Both the position numbers and the translations under genes were made by a program. The notes under the pieces are model-generated. The model was not told the DNA's origin. It saw only the letters and a program-made list of their open reading frames with translations, and searched no databases. Shown here one piece after another: positions 7,664 to 16,625 of a stretch of DNA of 64,000 bases; position 1 is the stretch's first letter; every line of letters starts with the position of its first letter. This stretch comes from Acidobacteriota bacterium (lineage in GTDB: Bacteria; Acidobacteriota; Thermoanaerobaculia; Multivoradales; Multivoraceae), in contig JAJCXN010000051.1 of assembly GCA_029263415.1 (NCBI GenBank), positions 62,001 to 126,000 on the forward strand, in the 5' to 3' direction.

Positions 7664-9000
7664 CGCCGTTCACCTCGCGTTGCAAACTCTTCACCGTGTG
7701 CTTCGAACGCCGCCTCACCATGGGCTCCGTTGTCGTAGACCCGATAACCACCTGTCGCGTACTTGAGGTGTTCGGGATCTGATCGGTCATACACCTGGTG
7801 CCCCTCCACCCAAACTTGCTCCACCTTGGTGTAGACGCTCAAGGGATCACCCGAGAGAACGATCAAATCTGCATCTTTGCCAGCCTCAAGCGAGCCCACG
7901 CGGTGATCGAGCCCCAACTGGCGCGCGGGCACCAGGGTCAATCCAGCAAGTGCCCCTTCGCGGGTCATGCCGTAACGCACTGACATCGCTGCCGCGCGAG
8001 ACAAGAAGCGCGAATCGGTAATGCCGTCGTCAGTGTTGAAACTCACATCAACGCCGGCCTTCTCGAGCAGCGAGCCCGACTCCATCGTCCAGCCCAACGC
8101 TTCTTCCTTGCCGCCGAAGGCGTCGATGAACGTGAGCGAAACGGAGACACCCGCGGCTGCGATCTCGTCGGCGACCTTCCACGCTTCACTTCCGTGTTGG
8201 ATCACTGGCTTGAAGCCAAACTCTTTTCCGAGCCGCAGCAATGTCGAGATGTCGTTGTGACGATGGCTGTGGAATTGGACAATGCGATCGCCGTCCATCA
8301 CCTCGATCAACGCTTCCATGGGCAGGTTTCTAGGCGGCGGCGTGGCGCCGGCGCGATCATCTTCTAGTTTCTCTTTGTATTCCTGCGCTTGAATGTACTT
8401 CTGGCGGACCAACGCCGCGCTCTTGCCGCGAGTGCCTGGAGCGGGAGGCTGCCTAATTGAGTTGGTGCCGTTGGCCATCTTCATGGCGCCGCAGACCTCG
8501 GTGATTGGGTCATCACAGAACAGCCAGTCGGCGATCGAACTGGGATCCTTGCGCAGTTTCAAATACACCGTCTGGCCACTCATCAGGTGGCCGGATCCCG
8601 GCATCACGTTGAGCGTGGTCAGTCCGCCCGCCTTTGCGCGCCAGAACCCGTCGCTGCGAACGTCGACGGCATCCAGAGCGCGGGTCTCAGGGTGAATTGG
8701 TGACGACGCATCGCCCCCGGATGGTCCGCCGATGTGTGAATGAGTGTCCACTAACCCGGGCATCACCACTTTGCCGGAGACGTCGATCACCGTGGCACCG
8801 CGCGGTACGCGGGTTTGAGGGCCACCAGCAGCAATGACCTTGCCGTCCTGGACAACCACCACGCCGTCGTCGATCGGTGGGGCAGCGATGGTGAACAGCT
8901 GCGCACCGCGAAACACCACAGTCCCCTCTTGGGCAGTGAGAACGGAGGCGCTAAGAACGCCCAGCGCGAGAGCCAATATTGTGGAGAGGTGTTTCATCAA
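7660..9000 (-). CDS. exported amidohydrolase (imidazolonepropionase-like metal-dependent hydrolase)
   Basis: 446 residues with a cleavable signal peptide (SASVLTAQEG). It carries the metal-binding set of the amidohydrolase superfamily: DTHSHIG (HxH), QFHSHRHND, IQHGSEAW and FNTDDG, then the C-terminal RVGSLEAGKDADLIVLSGDP. It is expected to hydrolyse a cyclic amide or peptide-like substrate in the periplasm; the substrate is unknown. It is the first gene of a coupled pair with the ligand-less paralogue at 6401-7663. Its start lies 4 bases inside the open stretch belonging to the decayed 5'-nucleotidase. Confidence 0.88.
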   Translation of the reverse strand: MMKHLSTILALALGVLSASVLTAQEGTVVFRGAQLFTIAAPPIDDGVVVVQDGKVIAAGGPQTRVPRGATVIDVSGKVVMPGLVDTHSHIGGPSGGDASSPIHPETRALDAVDVRSDGFWRAKAGGLTTLNVMPGSGHLMSGQTVYLKLRKDPSSIADWLFCDDPITEVCGAMKMANGTNSIRQPPAPGTRGKSAALVRQKYIQAQEYKEKLEDDRAGATPPPRNLPMEALIEVMDGDRIVQFHSHRHNDISTLLRLGKEFGFKPVIQHGSEAWKVADEIAAAGVSVSLTFIDAFGGKEEALGWTMESGSLLEKAGVDVSFNTDDGITDSRFLSRAAAMSVRYGMTREGALAGLTLVPARQLGLDHRVGSLEAGKDADLIVLSGDPLSVYTKVEQVWVEGHQVYDRSDPEHLKYATGGYRVYDNGAHGEAAFEAHGEEFATRGERR

Positions 9001-9239
9001 AAGGATCCTGAGTTGGAGTGGAACGACTGATCAGCGGGCGCAACGAAAACTGGAGTGAGCAGCATCAGCAGGGGACAACGGAGTCCACATAGTCTATAGA
9101 CGCTTCGTCTCGCAGACCTGTTGCCCTCGGTCTCCGAGCAGCCCCATCGGCATGGCCAACCGCCCTCTACCTGCATTCCCGAAGGATCCGTCGTACTTTT
9201 GCTACTGGCCTTGGACCCGAAGAATGCGGCCGCTCTCAG

Positions 9240-9830
9240 GCAGAGCGATCGGTCGGGCGAGTCTTGGAAGTAGCGGGTGACCGACTCGCTGATTGGGCGC
9301 TCGTCATGAGCCACCCATTGCAGCCCAACAAACGTCAGGTACAGATCGCCGCCCTCGGCCAAGAACGAGTTGGTCGCCACGCGGTAAACGCGATTGTGAT
9401 CAACGGGTGCCCCCGCCACTTCGAGGGAAGGCAACCGTTGGCCGATCGGCTGCTCAAGATCGATGATCGCGACTAGTCCCGAGACCTGGATCGTGCCGCG
9501 CTCGAGGCTGAACCCTTGTTCTAGGACCTCGATCAGTTGCGAGCCACTCATCTCGAGCGTGACTAAGGAGTTGAGAAATGGGAGCGCGCCGAGGATCGCG
9601 CGCCGCAAGTGACGGTGCCCGGTGCTAGATCCGCGCGTAAGCCTCCTGCGTTGGTCGGCCCAACGTCCGCACCGGCGGTGTTGCGCCGTTGGTGTGCAGG
9701 ATCACAATTTCGCGCACGCTGGTGGATTCGTCCGTCGTGGGCCCAGTGAGTTCGGTCTTGGCGCCGCAGGCAACAGCCAGCGTCAATACCACGACCAGCG
9801 TAGGTGACGAAGCAGCGAGCGCAGGACGCG
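9240..9830 (-). pseudogene. decayed 5'-nucleotidase (UshA/YfkN type)
   Basis: Three reading frames on the minus strand each preserve part of one gene. Upstream (about 9815-9700) one frame reads a lipoprotein-like LVVVLTLAVACGAKTE followed by REIVILHTN, the opening motif of 5'-nucleotidases. It then runs directly into a second frame with GGLRADLAPGTVT, and a third frame continues ALPFLNSLVTLEMSGSQL to about 9254 (YRVATNSFLAEGGD). The last two motifs belong to the C-terminal substrate-binding domain. The whole metallophosphatase domain between them is deleted, and at least one frameshift splits the rest. No good start codon precedes the lipoprotein segment. This is a relic, not a gene. Confidence 0.8.
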
Positions 9831-9970
9831 TGCGTTGCGGCGCGCGCGCGTGCTCGAATAGAGCAGGAACGGAATCCCGAGAGTTGTGACCTGATCGGTT
9901 TCATGACACAAAGGGTACGCCATCCGCTTTTCGCCACTTTTGGCCGTTCAACCTCAGGGATACCCACAGC

Positions 9971-11305
9971 GTGAGAACCTCCTTGCCCGCTTCCGTCGAA
10001 GATGCTCTAACCAGCGCTAGGCTCAACCAGTCCTGCCATTGCATCGCGGTCAATCCTCAAGAACTCGAGCAATCGATCGCGCGTGGATCTCTTGACCCGC
10101 AGCTCGCTATGTCGCTCAGGAGTACCCATCGCAACCTGTTCAGTTCCTCTCCGGTGTTTGTCGCTCTAAGCCAGCTGCATGCAATGCAGTCGACGGTCAA
10201 CGCGATCGAGCATCTGGCGCAATCCGAAGCCTTCGAAGAGCGGGTAGCGCTGCGGCTTGAGACTGCTGGCCTGCACCCTCCACTCCAGCGCTCGGACCCG
10301 CTACTCAGCTACGACTTTCACATCTCCGACGACGGGCCCAAGCTGATCGAAGTGAACACCAACCCTGGCGGCGTGTTGCTAGGCCTGCACATTCAGATAG
10401 CGCAGGAAGCCTGTTGCCCAGAGGTCAAGCAGGCGCACTACCCGCTCTCCTCAAAAGAAGAGGTTGAACAAGCCTTGGTCGAAATGGTCACCGCAGCTGC
10501 GCCCGCCGAAGTCAAAAAGGCATCGCCACTGCTCAACATCGCGATCGTCGACGACCAGCCCTCAGAACAGTTCCTGTACCCTGAGTTCGTTCTCTACCAG
10601 CGCCTCTTTGAGCGTTTCGGCCACAGCGTGCGCATCCATGACCCCGGGGATCTGAGCCTGGTGGACGATCGACTGACCGCCGGCGGCTGGCCGATCGACG
10701 TCGTGTACAACCGCTCCACCGACTTTCTCCTCGAGGACTCCAGGTGCGCTGCTTTGCGCAACGCTTGGCAGACCGGCCTGGTCGGCTTAACGCCTGATCC
10801 GAGCGCCTGGAGCGCCTTCGCTGACAAGTTCAACCTGGCTGAGCTGAGCGCTCCGGAGCGGTTTGCGGAGATTGGTCTCGATGCCGAGAAGAGCCAGAGC
10901 CTGCGCACCACCGTGCCCAGAACGACAGTACTCTGCGCCTCGAACTCAGACCAACTGTGGGCATCGAGGAAGCAGCTATTCTTCAAACCAGCGGCCGGAC
11001 ACGGCAGTCGTGGTGCCTATGACGGCAAGAAGATCTCGCGCCGCAAGTTCGATGAGATCTGTGCTCACGATTATGTTGCGCAGCAACGGATTCCGCCCAG
11101 CACGCGCACTCTCCTCTGGGACCAGACCGAACACCAACTCAAGCTCGATCTGAGATGCATCACCTGGCGTGGTCGCGTGATCATGCTGATGGCGCGCCTC
11201 TATCGTGGGCAGACGACCAACATGCGAACCCAGGGCGGCGGACTCGCGACCGCGCTAGTCTTCTCGCCCGAGGCTACGGAAGCCGGTTCCCAGAAGGCTT
11301 GCTAG
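9971..11305 (+). CDS. uncharacterised ATP-grasp-like protein
   Basis: 444 residues from a GTG start. Features that recall ATP-grasp ligases are ISDDGPKLIEVNTNPGG in the first third, LFFKPAAGHGSRGAYDGKK in the last third, and the basic/acidic LKLDLRCITWRGRVIMLMAR near the end. The order could indicate a circularly permuted or divergent member. There is no signal peptide, so it is probably cytoplasmic. It is flanked by a pseudogene and a lipoprotein gene, so context gives no substrate. I cannot name the family with certainty; the ATP-grasp call is inference from motif appearance. Confidence 0.7.
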   Translation: MRTSLPASVEDALTSARLNQSCHCIAVNPQELEQSIARGSLDPQLAMSLRSTHRNLFSSSPVFVALSQLHAMQSTVNAIEHLAQSEAFEERVALRLETAGLHPPLQRSDPLLSYDFHISDDGPKLIEVNTNPGGVLLGLHIQIAQEACCPEVKQAHYPLSSKEEVEQALVEMVTAAAPAEVKKASPLLNIAIVDDQPSEQFLYPEFVLYQRLFERFGHSVRIHDPGDLSLVDDRLTAGGWPIDVVYNRSTDFLLEDSRCAALRNAWQTGLVGLTPDPSAWSAFADKFNLAELSAPERFAEIGLDAEKSQSLRTTVPRTTVLCASNSDQLWASRKQLFFKPAAGHGSRGAYDGKKISRRKFDEICAHDYVAQQRIPPSTRTLLWDQTEHQLKLDLRCITWRGRVIMLMARLYRGQTTNMRTQGGGLATALVFSPEATEAGSQKAC

Positions 11306-11534
11306 CTCGCGGAAGGCGAACACCCGGAGCCACGTCACCTAACCTCATGCTTGCCGCGCTCCACGACGGCGATGCTGGAGCTGTGGGTCGCGCTCTACGA
11401 CAACTCGGCCAGTATCGCGGCGACGATTCTCAACCGAGATCGCGGCTCGTGAGGCCTCGGTCGCGGCGACCTCCGCGCCTCGGCAGAGTCTGAAAGATTC
11501 CTAGTCCTTCCATGAACCGCTCTGAGGAGACATC
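11306..11534. other. intergenic region before the YtcJ-like gene
   Basis: About 230 bases. Open frames cross it but show no recognisable motif. The only clear signal is the ribosome-binding sequence GAGGAGA just before the GTG at 11535. It should contain the promoter of the amidohydrolase lipoprotein gene. Confidence 0.4.
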
Positions 11535-13256
11535 GTGACCATCAGCCGTGTTAGTTCCGTCGTTGCAACCGTTGCCCTCTCGTTCAGCCTGATCGGTTGC
11601 TCCACGCAACAAGACTCCAACGACAGTTTTGCCGACCTGGCGATCGTGGGTGGGCGAGTCTGGACAGGATCTGCTGCGCAGCCCTGGGCCGAAGCAGTCG
11701 CAGTCAAAGGAAGCCGCCTCCTTCAGGTTGGTTCATCGAAGAGCGTTCAAGCTGCGATCGGACCGTCAACCCAAGTCCATGACGTCTCTGGAGGACTCGT
11801 GGTCCCCGGCTTCATCGACACCCATGTGCACTTTCTGGATGGCGGCTTTGGCCTAGCTTCCGTGCAACTGCGCGACGCTGCGACGCCAGAGATGTTCGCC
11901 GAGCGCGTTGCGCAGTTTGTCGAGACCATCCCCGAAGGCACCTGGATCTTGAACGGCGACTGGGACCATGAACAGTGGGCGAAGCACAGCAACGATCTGC
12001 CACACCGCGACTGGATCGACCAAGCAACACCCAACCATCCGGTGTTCGTCTTCCGGCTCGACGGCCATATGGCACTCGCCAACAGCGCGGCTCTACGCGC
12101 GGCTGGCCTGCTCGACGCTGAGGGCAATGAGACCGCCACAAGCACCGAGGTTGCGGGCGGCGAAGCAGTCCGGGACGCAGACGGTCGCTTGACAGGCGTG
12201 CTCAAGGACAACGCGCTTGGGCTTGTTGCTCCTTATGTCCCAAAGCCATCTTTAGAATCGGAAGATCGAGCTCTTGAGGCGGCCAGTCGCTATGTGCTCA
12301 AGCAAGGCGTGACCACCGTTCACCATATGGGAACCTGGGCTGACCTCGCCGTGTTCGAACGCGCTGAGGAGAAAGGCACTCTGGCCCTCAGCATCCATTC
12401 CTGTGTTCCGCTCTCGACGTGGGAGAAACTGCAGGCCCGGATCGCGGATCAGCCATCGCCAGCCGACTCACTGCTCCAGCTCGGTTGCCTCAAAGGCATG
12501 GTTGACGGCTCCTTGGGCTCTCATACGGCGGTGTTCTTTGACCCCTACACTGACCTTCCTGAGTCTGGAACCGGGCTCTATGTCACTGCAATCGAGGAAA
12601 TCGACCGAGATGCCGCCGCTGCCGATCGTGCTGGGCTAAGAGTCAACGTGCATGCCATCGGTGACCGTGCGATTCGCGAGACGCTAGACACTTTTGCACG
12701 CATCGCCGCCACCAACGGCGAGCGCGATCGACGGTTCAGAATTGAACACGCGCAGCACATTCACCCCGACGACATCCAACGTTTCGCAGCGGAGGGGGTC
12801 ATCGCCAGCATGCAGCCCTACCACGCCATCGACGACGGTCGCTGGGCCACGCGAGTGATAGGCGTTGAACGGTCGCAAACGACCTACGCCTTCAGATCGC
12901 TCATCGACTCAGGAGCAGAGGTGGCGTTCGGCAGTGATTGGGCAGTCGCTCCAGCGACTCCCTTGGAGGGCATCTACGCTGCTGCCACCAGACAAACGCT
13001 CGATGGCAACAACCCTGGCGGCTGGGTCCCGGAACAACGGATCTCTGTCGAGCAGGCGCTCCGCGCCTATACCGTCGCTGGCGCGAGAGCTGGCTTCGAG
13101 GAGGCCGAGAAAGGAACGCTAGAAGTCGGAAAGCGGGCCGACATCGCGGTCATCGATCGCGACATTCTGGCCCTTGCCAAAGAGGATTGGCCGACGATCA
13201 AAGACGCCCAGATCGCTCTCACGATCGTTGCAGGCAAGGTGGTCGAGCGGCGCTGA
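11535..13256 (+). CDS. YtcJ-like amidohydrolase, lipoprotein
   Basis: 573 residues. A GTG start is supported by GAGGAGA five bases upstream. The signal peptide ends in a lipobox (SLIGC), so it is probably membrane-anchored. Motifs of the Amidohydro_3 group are present: PGFIDTHVHFLDGG (HxH), GMVDGSLGSHTA, NVHAIGDRAIRETLD, RIEHAQHIHPDD and AFGSDWAVAPATPLEG, with the composite domain closing at GKRADIAVIDRDI. Members hydrolyse C-N bonds in diverse amides or carbamates. The substrate here is unknown. Confidence 0.88.
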   Translation: MTISRVSSVVATVALSFSLIGCSTQQDSNDSFADLAIVGGRVWTGSAAQPWAEAVAVKGSRLLQVGSSKSVQAAIGPSTQVHDVSGGLVVPGFIDTHVHFLDGGFGLASVQLRDAATPEMFAERVAQFVETIPEGTWILNGDWDHEQWAKHSNDLPHRDWIDQATPNHPVFVFRLDGHMALANSAALRAAGLLDAEGNETATSTEVAGGEAVRDADGRLTGVLKDNALGLVAPYVPKPSLESEDRALEAASRYVLKQGVTTVHHMGTWADLAVFERAEEKGTLALSIHSCVPLSTWEKLQARIADQPSPADSLLQLGCLKGMVDGSLGSHTAVFFDPYTDLPESGTGLYVTAIEEIDRDAAAADRAGLRVNVHAIGDRAIRETLDTFARIAATNGERDRRFRIEHAQHIHPDDIQRFAAEGVIASMQPYHAIDDGRWATRVIGVERSQTTYAFRSLIDSGAEVAFGSDWAVAPATPLEGIYAAATRQTLDGNNPGGWVPEQRISVEQALRAYTVAGARAGFEEAEKGTLEVGKRADIAVIDRDILALAKEDWPTIKDAQIALTIVAGKVVERR

Positions 13257-13320
13257 CTTCTTGCGCCTCACACCTTTGACGCCCGAGTGCCACAGGGCCA
13301 AGACCGCTAACCGAATCCGC

Positions 13321-13365
13321 TTGACACGAATGTAAGTGATGCCTTACCGTAAGCCATGACTTACG
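13321..13365 (+). promoter_or_regulatory. arsR-type promoter with two tandem palindromic operators, possibly leaderless
   Basis: TTGACA at 13321-13326 and TACCGT at 13345-13350 (18-base spacer) form a plausible sigma70-type promoter. Two palindromes overlap it: GTAAG-TGATGC-CTTAC at 13332-13347 and CGTAAG-CCATGA-CTTACG at 13348-13365. Their centres are 17 bases apart, and the second surrounds the ATG at 13356. Transcription from this promoter would begin at or next to the ATG, suggesting a leaderless message. This is the arrangement expected for autorepression by the ArsR-family product. Confidence 0.7.
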
Positions 13366-13667
13366 CACGGGTTCTCACCGCACTCGCAGACCCAACTCGC
13401 CGACGGATCTTCGAAGAGCTGAGCGAACGACCGCAGACGGTGGGGGAACTCGCAGGCAGTCAACCGGTGAGCAGGCCCGCGGTTTCGCAGCACCTCAAGG
13501 TACTGCGTGGCGCAGGTCTCGTGACCTCGGAGCCCCGAGGGAACCGTCGCCTGTACTTAATCAAGAGCGACGGACTATCCGAACTGCGCGAGTATCTCGA
13601 CAGGTTCTGGACTGACGCTCTAACTGCGTACAGCGCACACATCACACAAAGAATCAAAGACACCTGA
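13356..13667 (+). CDS. ArsR family winged-helix repressor
   Basis: 103 residues, the usual size for this family. The start MTYARVLTALADPTRRRIFE and the helix-turn-helix around QPVSRPAVSQHLKVLRGAGL (about residues 34-53) are typical of the ArsR subgroup paired with SRPBCC/AHSA1 proteins. No Cys pair for metal sensing is seen, so the signal is probably not arsenic. The stop codon overlaps the downstream start by one base (TGATG). Two operators at the promoter point to autoregulation. Confidence 0.9.
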   Translation: MTYARVLTALADPTRRRIFEELSERPQTVGELAGSQPVSRPAVSQHLKVLRGAGLVTSEPRGNRRLYLIKSDGLSELREYLDRFWTDALTAYSAHITQRIKDT

Positions 13668-14140
13668 TGACAAGGAGAACGCCAGTGCTCGAACCAATCA
13701 AGAAGACAATCGAAGTCCCATGTAACCAAGAAACGGCCTTCGGCGTATTCGTCGAGGAAATGGCGAGCTGGTGGCCGCTCGACAAGCGCTCCATGTCGAT
13801 GCACAGCGGGCAGGCCGCTAAAACACTTCGGGTCGACGCGCAGGTCGGTGGCAAAGTGATCGAAGTCTCAGAAGACGGCACCGAACACTGGTGGGGCTCG
13901 TTCAAGACCTATGACCCGTTCAGCTCCTTGAGCATGGACTTTCACATGGGGTTAGCCCCAGAGAACGCTAGTCTGGTAGAAGTTGCATTCACTGCGCTCA
14001 ACGAGGAGCGCACGCAGGTCGAACTCACCCAGAGCAACTTCGAAGCCTTCGGTGACATGGCTGAGATGATGTATAACGGCTACGGCTCGGGCTGGGCGCT
14101 GATATTTGAAGACGGCTACAAGGCGGCTTGTGGGGGCTAG
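13667..14140 (+). CDS. SRPBCC/AHSA1 domain protein
   Basis: 157 residues with the START-like pattern KKTIEVPCNQETAFGVFVEE at the N-terminus, then WWGSFKTYDPFSSLSMDFHM and a late LTQSNFEAFGDMAEMM. ArsR-SRPBCC pairs are common, and the small protein is presumed to bind a hydrophobic ligand or modulate the regulator's signal. It is translationally coupled to the repressor. No substrate can be inferred. It converges on the serine protease gene, whose stop lies within its last codons. Confidence 0.85.
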   Translation: MTRRTPVLEPIKKTIEVPCNQETAFGVFVEEMASWWPLDKRSMSMHSGQAAKTLRVDAQVGGKVIEVSEDGTEHWWGSFKTYDPFSSLSMDFHMGLAPENASLVEVAFTALNEERTQVELTQSNFEAFGDMAEMMYNGYGSGWALIFEDGYKAACGG

Positions 14141-16467
14141 CGGCGGTTAGTAGCGCTCACTTGGGGTGGCGCGGATGGGCTCCAGGACCGAGTGTTACCG
14201 CTTTCAAAGCCATCCGAGAAAATGGCATCGCCGACGGTGGTGAGGCAATTGAGACAGTACAAAGCGAAGTCTTGATCGGTGGCGGTGCCGGTGCCCGGGA
14301 TCCCATCCGACGCGACGTCGCTTGCTAATACTCGAATCGTGATCGCAGATCGGGCTGGGTCAGCTGCTAGGAAGACACCCTCGGTGTTGTTCTGGCCATC
14401 AGCACTGCCACCACTCATCGACCATCCCGAGGCGCTAAAAACGTTGCCTCGGTAGATCACCGAATCAGCGTCCACCTCGAGATCAAGGTCGTTGTTCCAG
14501 GCCGGTGTCGACCCGCCCAGACCGTGACCGGGAGCGTCCGTCCACACCAGCATGATGCGCACCGGCTGGGTGGGATCGTCGACTTCAAACGTGTAGTCAG
14601 CCGAGCCACCGGGACCTGCAAACACGTGCGTCTGATCCACCATCTCGACATTTGCAGGCGGATTCAAGAGTACGGCGGGCGCAGCGCGACCCCATCCCTG
14701 TTTGCTGTCGAACGGGTGCCCGAGGGTGCCGCCGTCGGCGTCGAGATTGCCACTGAGGCTCCGTGCGGTTCCCAAGAACGCCGCCTTGATCAGAGCTGGA
14801 CTGGGATCGACCCCGAAACGATCTCGGTACTGCTCAATGAAGAGAGCTACCGTGCCTGACACATGGGGCGAGGCCATGCTAGTGCCACACTTGAGGCCGT
14901 AGCTCGCTCCCGGCTCGGTCGAATCGACCGAGCAACCTGGAGCAACGATGTGTGGGATGATGCGGCCATCCAGGGCCGGGCCATGGGCGCTGTTGGCTGA
15001 CAGGTCATCGATCGCCGTGATCTGGAGCGTGGAGCTGCTCTGCATCTTGGTCGAGCCAACGTTGAGCAAGTTCTTGGCCTCATCGGGCGATCCTTGGCTT
15101 GAGACTCCTCCATAGCCATTCATGAACGAGAGAACAAAGGTCAACGGCTGGTTACCGGCTAGATCCGGATCTGCGTCGCGCACAGCGATGTCCACCTGCA
15201 TGGTGTCGTCGTCGTAGCCTTGGGGCGTGCCAGCGGGGCCCCAGCTATTGCCAGAGAGCGCAGCGCCGTTGCGCCACGACTCGGTCATCAACAAGAGCAT
15301 CCCGCCTGGTTGGATGAATGTCGGACTATAGAGTTGTTCAATCAGGTCAGCTCCGGGAGCAACACCAAGGCCTCGCAAGAAGTTGCCGTTTGCCGTCGAG
15401 ACGCCAATCCCGCTAGAGCCATCTCCGGCCATGATCCCCGCGGTGTGGGTCCCGTGACTGCTGGAGGAACCACTGCACGTTGTTCCGGCGCACGCGTTCA
15501 TCCGCGTAACAAGATCCGGATGTGCCCCATCGACGCCGCCATCCACATTGGCGATGAGCACGCCACTCCCGTCGAGCCCCAGGCCGGAGAGCCAGGCTTG
15601 GTAGCCCGAGATCGCTCGGTTGTCGCCGTCTACATTGCCCGCATGCACCTGCGCGCTCATCTCACCACGCAAGCCACCATCCGAAGGCACCACTCTGACC
15701 GAGTAGATCCCTGGGAGAGCCGCAACCTCTGGCAACTTGTTGCCTGCAATGACGAACCCTACGCTCGCGAGTCGGGCGTCCAACGAACGGCGTAGCCCGA
15801 CCGAAGCTCCAAGCGACTCGAGGCCTGCCTGCAATACAACAGGGTCCGCATCCCGCACCACCAGCGCGCGTGCGGAGACCGGGGCCGCGGCTAGGAACCG
15901 CATCGAGGGAAGAAGTCGAAAACTCGGGTGGGCAGGGCCTACATACCGTAACCATTGGTCGGCCTCCTGAACCTCGGCCTTCTCCGCGTCGCCCCAGACG
16001 ACCATCGAAAACGGCTGCACAGATCGAATCACCTTCAGCCCTGCACTCTGCAAAGCTTCGATCCATTCTGTGCGGATGGGTGCTGCAAACTGCAGAAGGA
16101 ACAACTCATCACCTGGAGTTCGCGCTGTCCATTGCGGCATTCCAACAACCGAAGCACTCTGGATTGCGGGGTCGAACTTCACTCCGCCTAGGTCCAGGCG
16201 ATAGTCGAGGGCCTGTGCGCCACTCTCGCGCGCGACCGTAGCCGCCTCGGCATCAACCAGCGCCACTCGGAAGGAGCCGTAATCGACCACGGAGTGCGCG
16301 CCGGCCAGAACACTGGAGGCCCTTCCATAGTCGCGCTCAACGATCTTGACCGCAACCAAGTCGGCCGGAACCTTTGGCGTCGCTGCATCAAGAGGCAGCG
16401 CGGTGGCGAGTAAGGCAAAACAACCGGCCAGGCTCAGCGGCCAGGGCGTAAAACGAATGAGTCGCAT
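14137..16467 (-). CDS. secreted subtilisin-like (S8) serine protease with C-terminal beta domain and DGFESG tail
   Basis: 776 residues. A signal peptide (FALLATALPLDAA) is followed by an inhibitor-like prodomain of roughly 230 residues. The catalytic triad lies in NVDGGVDGAHPDL (Asp), SSHGTHTAGIMAGDG (His) and CGTSMASPHVSGTVALF (Ser). After the protease comes a beta-sandwich, P-domain-like region with VRIMLVWTDAPG and WNNDLDLEVDAD. The protein ends soon after IFSDGFESGNTRSWS, a short motif I associate with C-termini of secreted proteins in several proteobacterial and related groups. It is probably an extracellular degradative protease. Confidence 0.92.
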   Translation of the reverse strand: MRLIRFTPWPLSLAGCFALLATALPLDAATPKVPADLVAVKIVERDYGRASSVLAGAHSVVDYGSFRVALVDAEAATVARESGAQALDYRLDLGGVKFDPAIQSASVVGMPQWTARTPGDELFLLQFAAPIRTEWIEALQSAGLKVIRSVQPFSMVVWGDAEKAEVQEADQWLRYVGPAHPSFRLLPSMRFLAAAPVSARALVVRDADPVVLQAGLESLGASVGLRRSLDARLASVGFVIAGNKLPEVAALPGIYSVRVVPSDGGLRGEMSAQVHAGNVDGDNRAISGYQAWLSGLGLDGSGVLIANVDGGVDGAHPDLVTRMNACAGTTCSGSSSSHGTHTAGIMAGDGSSGIGVSTANGNFLRGLGVAPGADLIEQLYSPTFIQPGGMLLLMTESWRNGAALSGNSWGPAGTPQGYDDDTMQVDIAVRDADPDLAGNQPLTFVLSFMNGYGGVSSQGSPDEAKNLLNVGSTKMQSSSTLQITAIDDLSANSAHGPALDGRIIPHIVAPGCSVDSTEPGASYGLKCGTSMASPHVSGTVALFIEQYRDRFGVDPSPALIKAAFLGTARSLSGNLDADGGTLGHPFDSKQGWGRAAPAVLLNPPANVEMVDQTHVFAGPGGSADYTFEVDDPTQPVRIMLVWTDAPGHGLGGSTPAWNNDLDLEVDADSVIYRGNVFSASGWSMSGGSADGQNNTEGVFLAADPARSAITIRVLASDVASDGIPGTGTATDQDFALYCLNCLTTVGDAIFSDGFESGNTRSWSPSAPPQVSATNRR

Positions 16468-16519
16468 TGTGGCTCCGCGAAAATCAAGAGGCCGAGATCA
16501 GATCTCTAAGGGTAGAGCA

Positions 16520-16544
16520 CTTTAGCGCGCAAGCTCCGCTAAAG
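16520..16544. promoter_or_regulatory. LacI/GalR-like half-site dyad upstream of galK
   Basis: CTTTAGCG at 16520-16527 and CGCTAAAG at 16537-16544 form a perfect 8-bp inverted repeat with a 9-base spacer, between the divergent protease and galactokinase genes and about 80 bases before the galK ATG. TTTAGCG/CGCTAAA resembles half-sites of LacI-family sugar regulators, though those usually abut. It could equally form an RNA hairpin. No regulator gene is adjacent. Confidence 0.5.
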
Positions 16545-16625
16545 GTACACCCGCTAACCGCCCAGACCAATGCAACCCAAACTGAAACCACGGGCGAGAG
16601 TCTCAACCACTATGCTCTACGCTCC

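Noticed and set aside
11155-11493. 112-residue open frame running past the ATP-grasp-like gene.
   Set aside because: Mostly overlaps that gene in another frame and has no recognisable motif beyond it.
16467-16625. 53-residue N-terminal extension of galactokinase.
   Set aside because: It crosses the operator-like dyad, has no family similarity, and the protein is full length from 16626.
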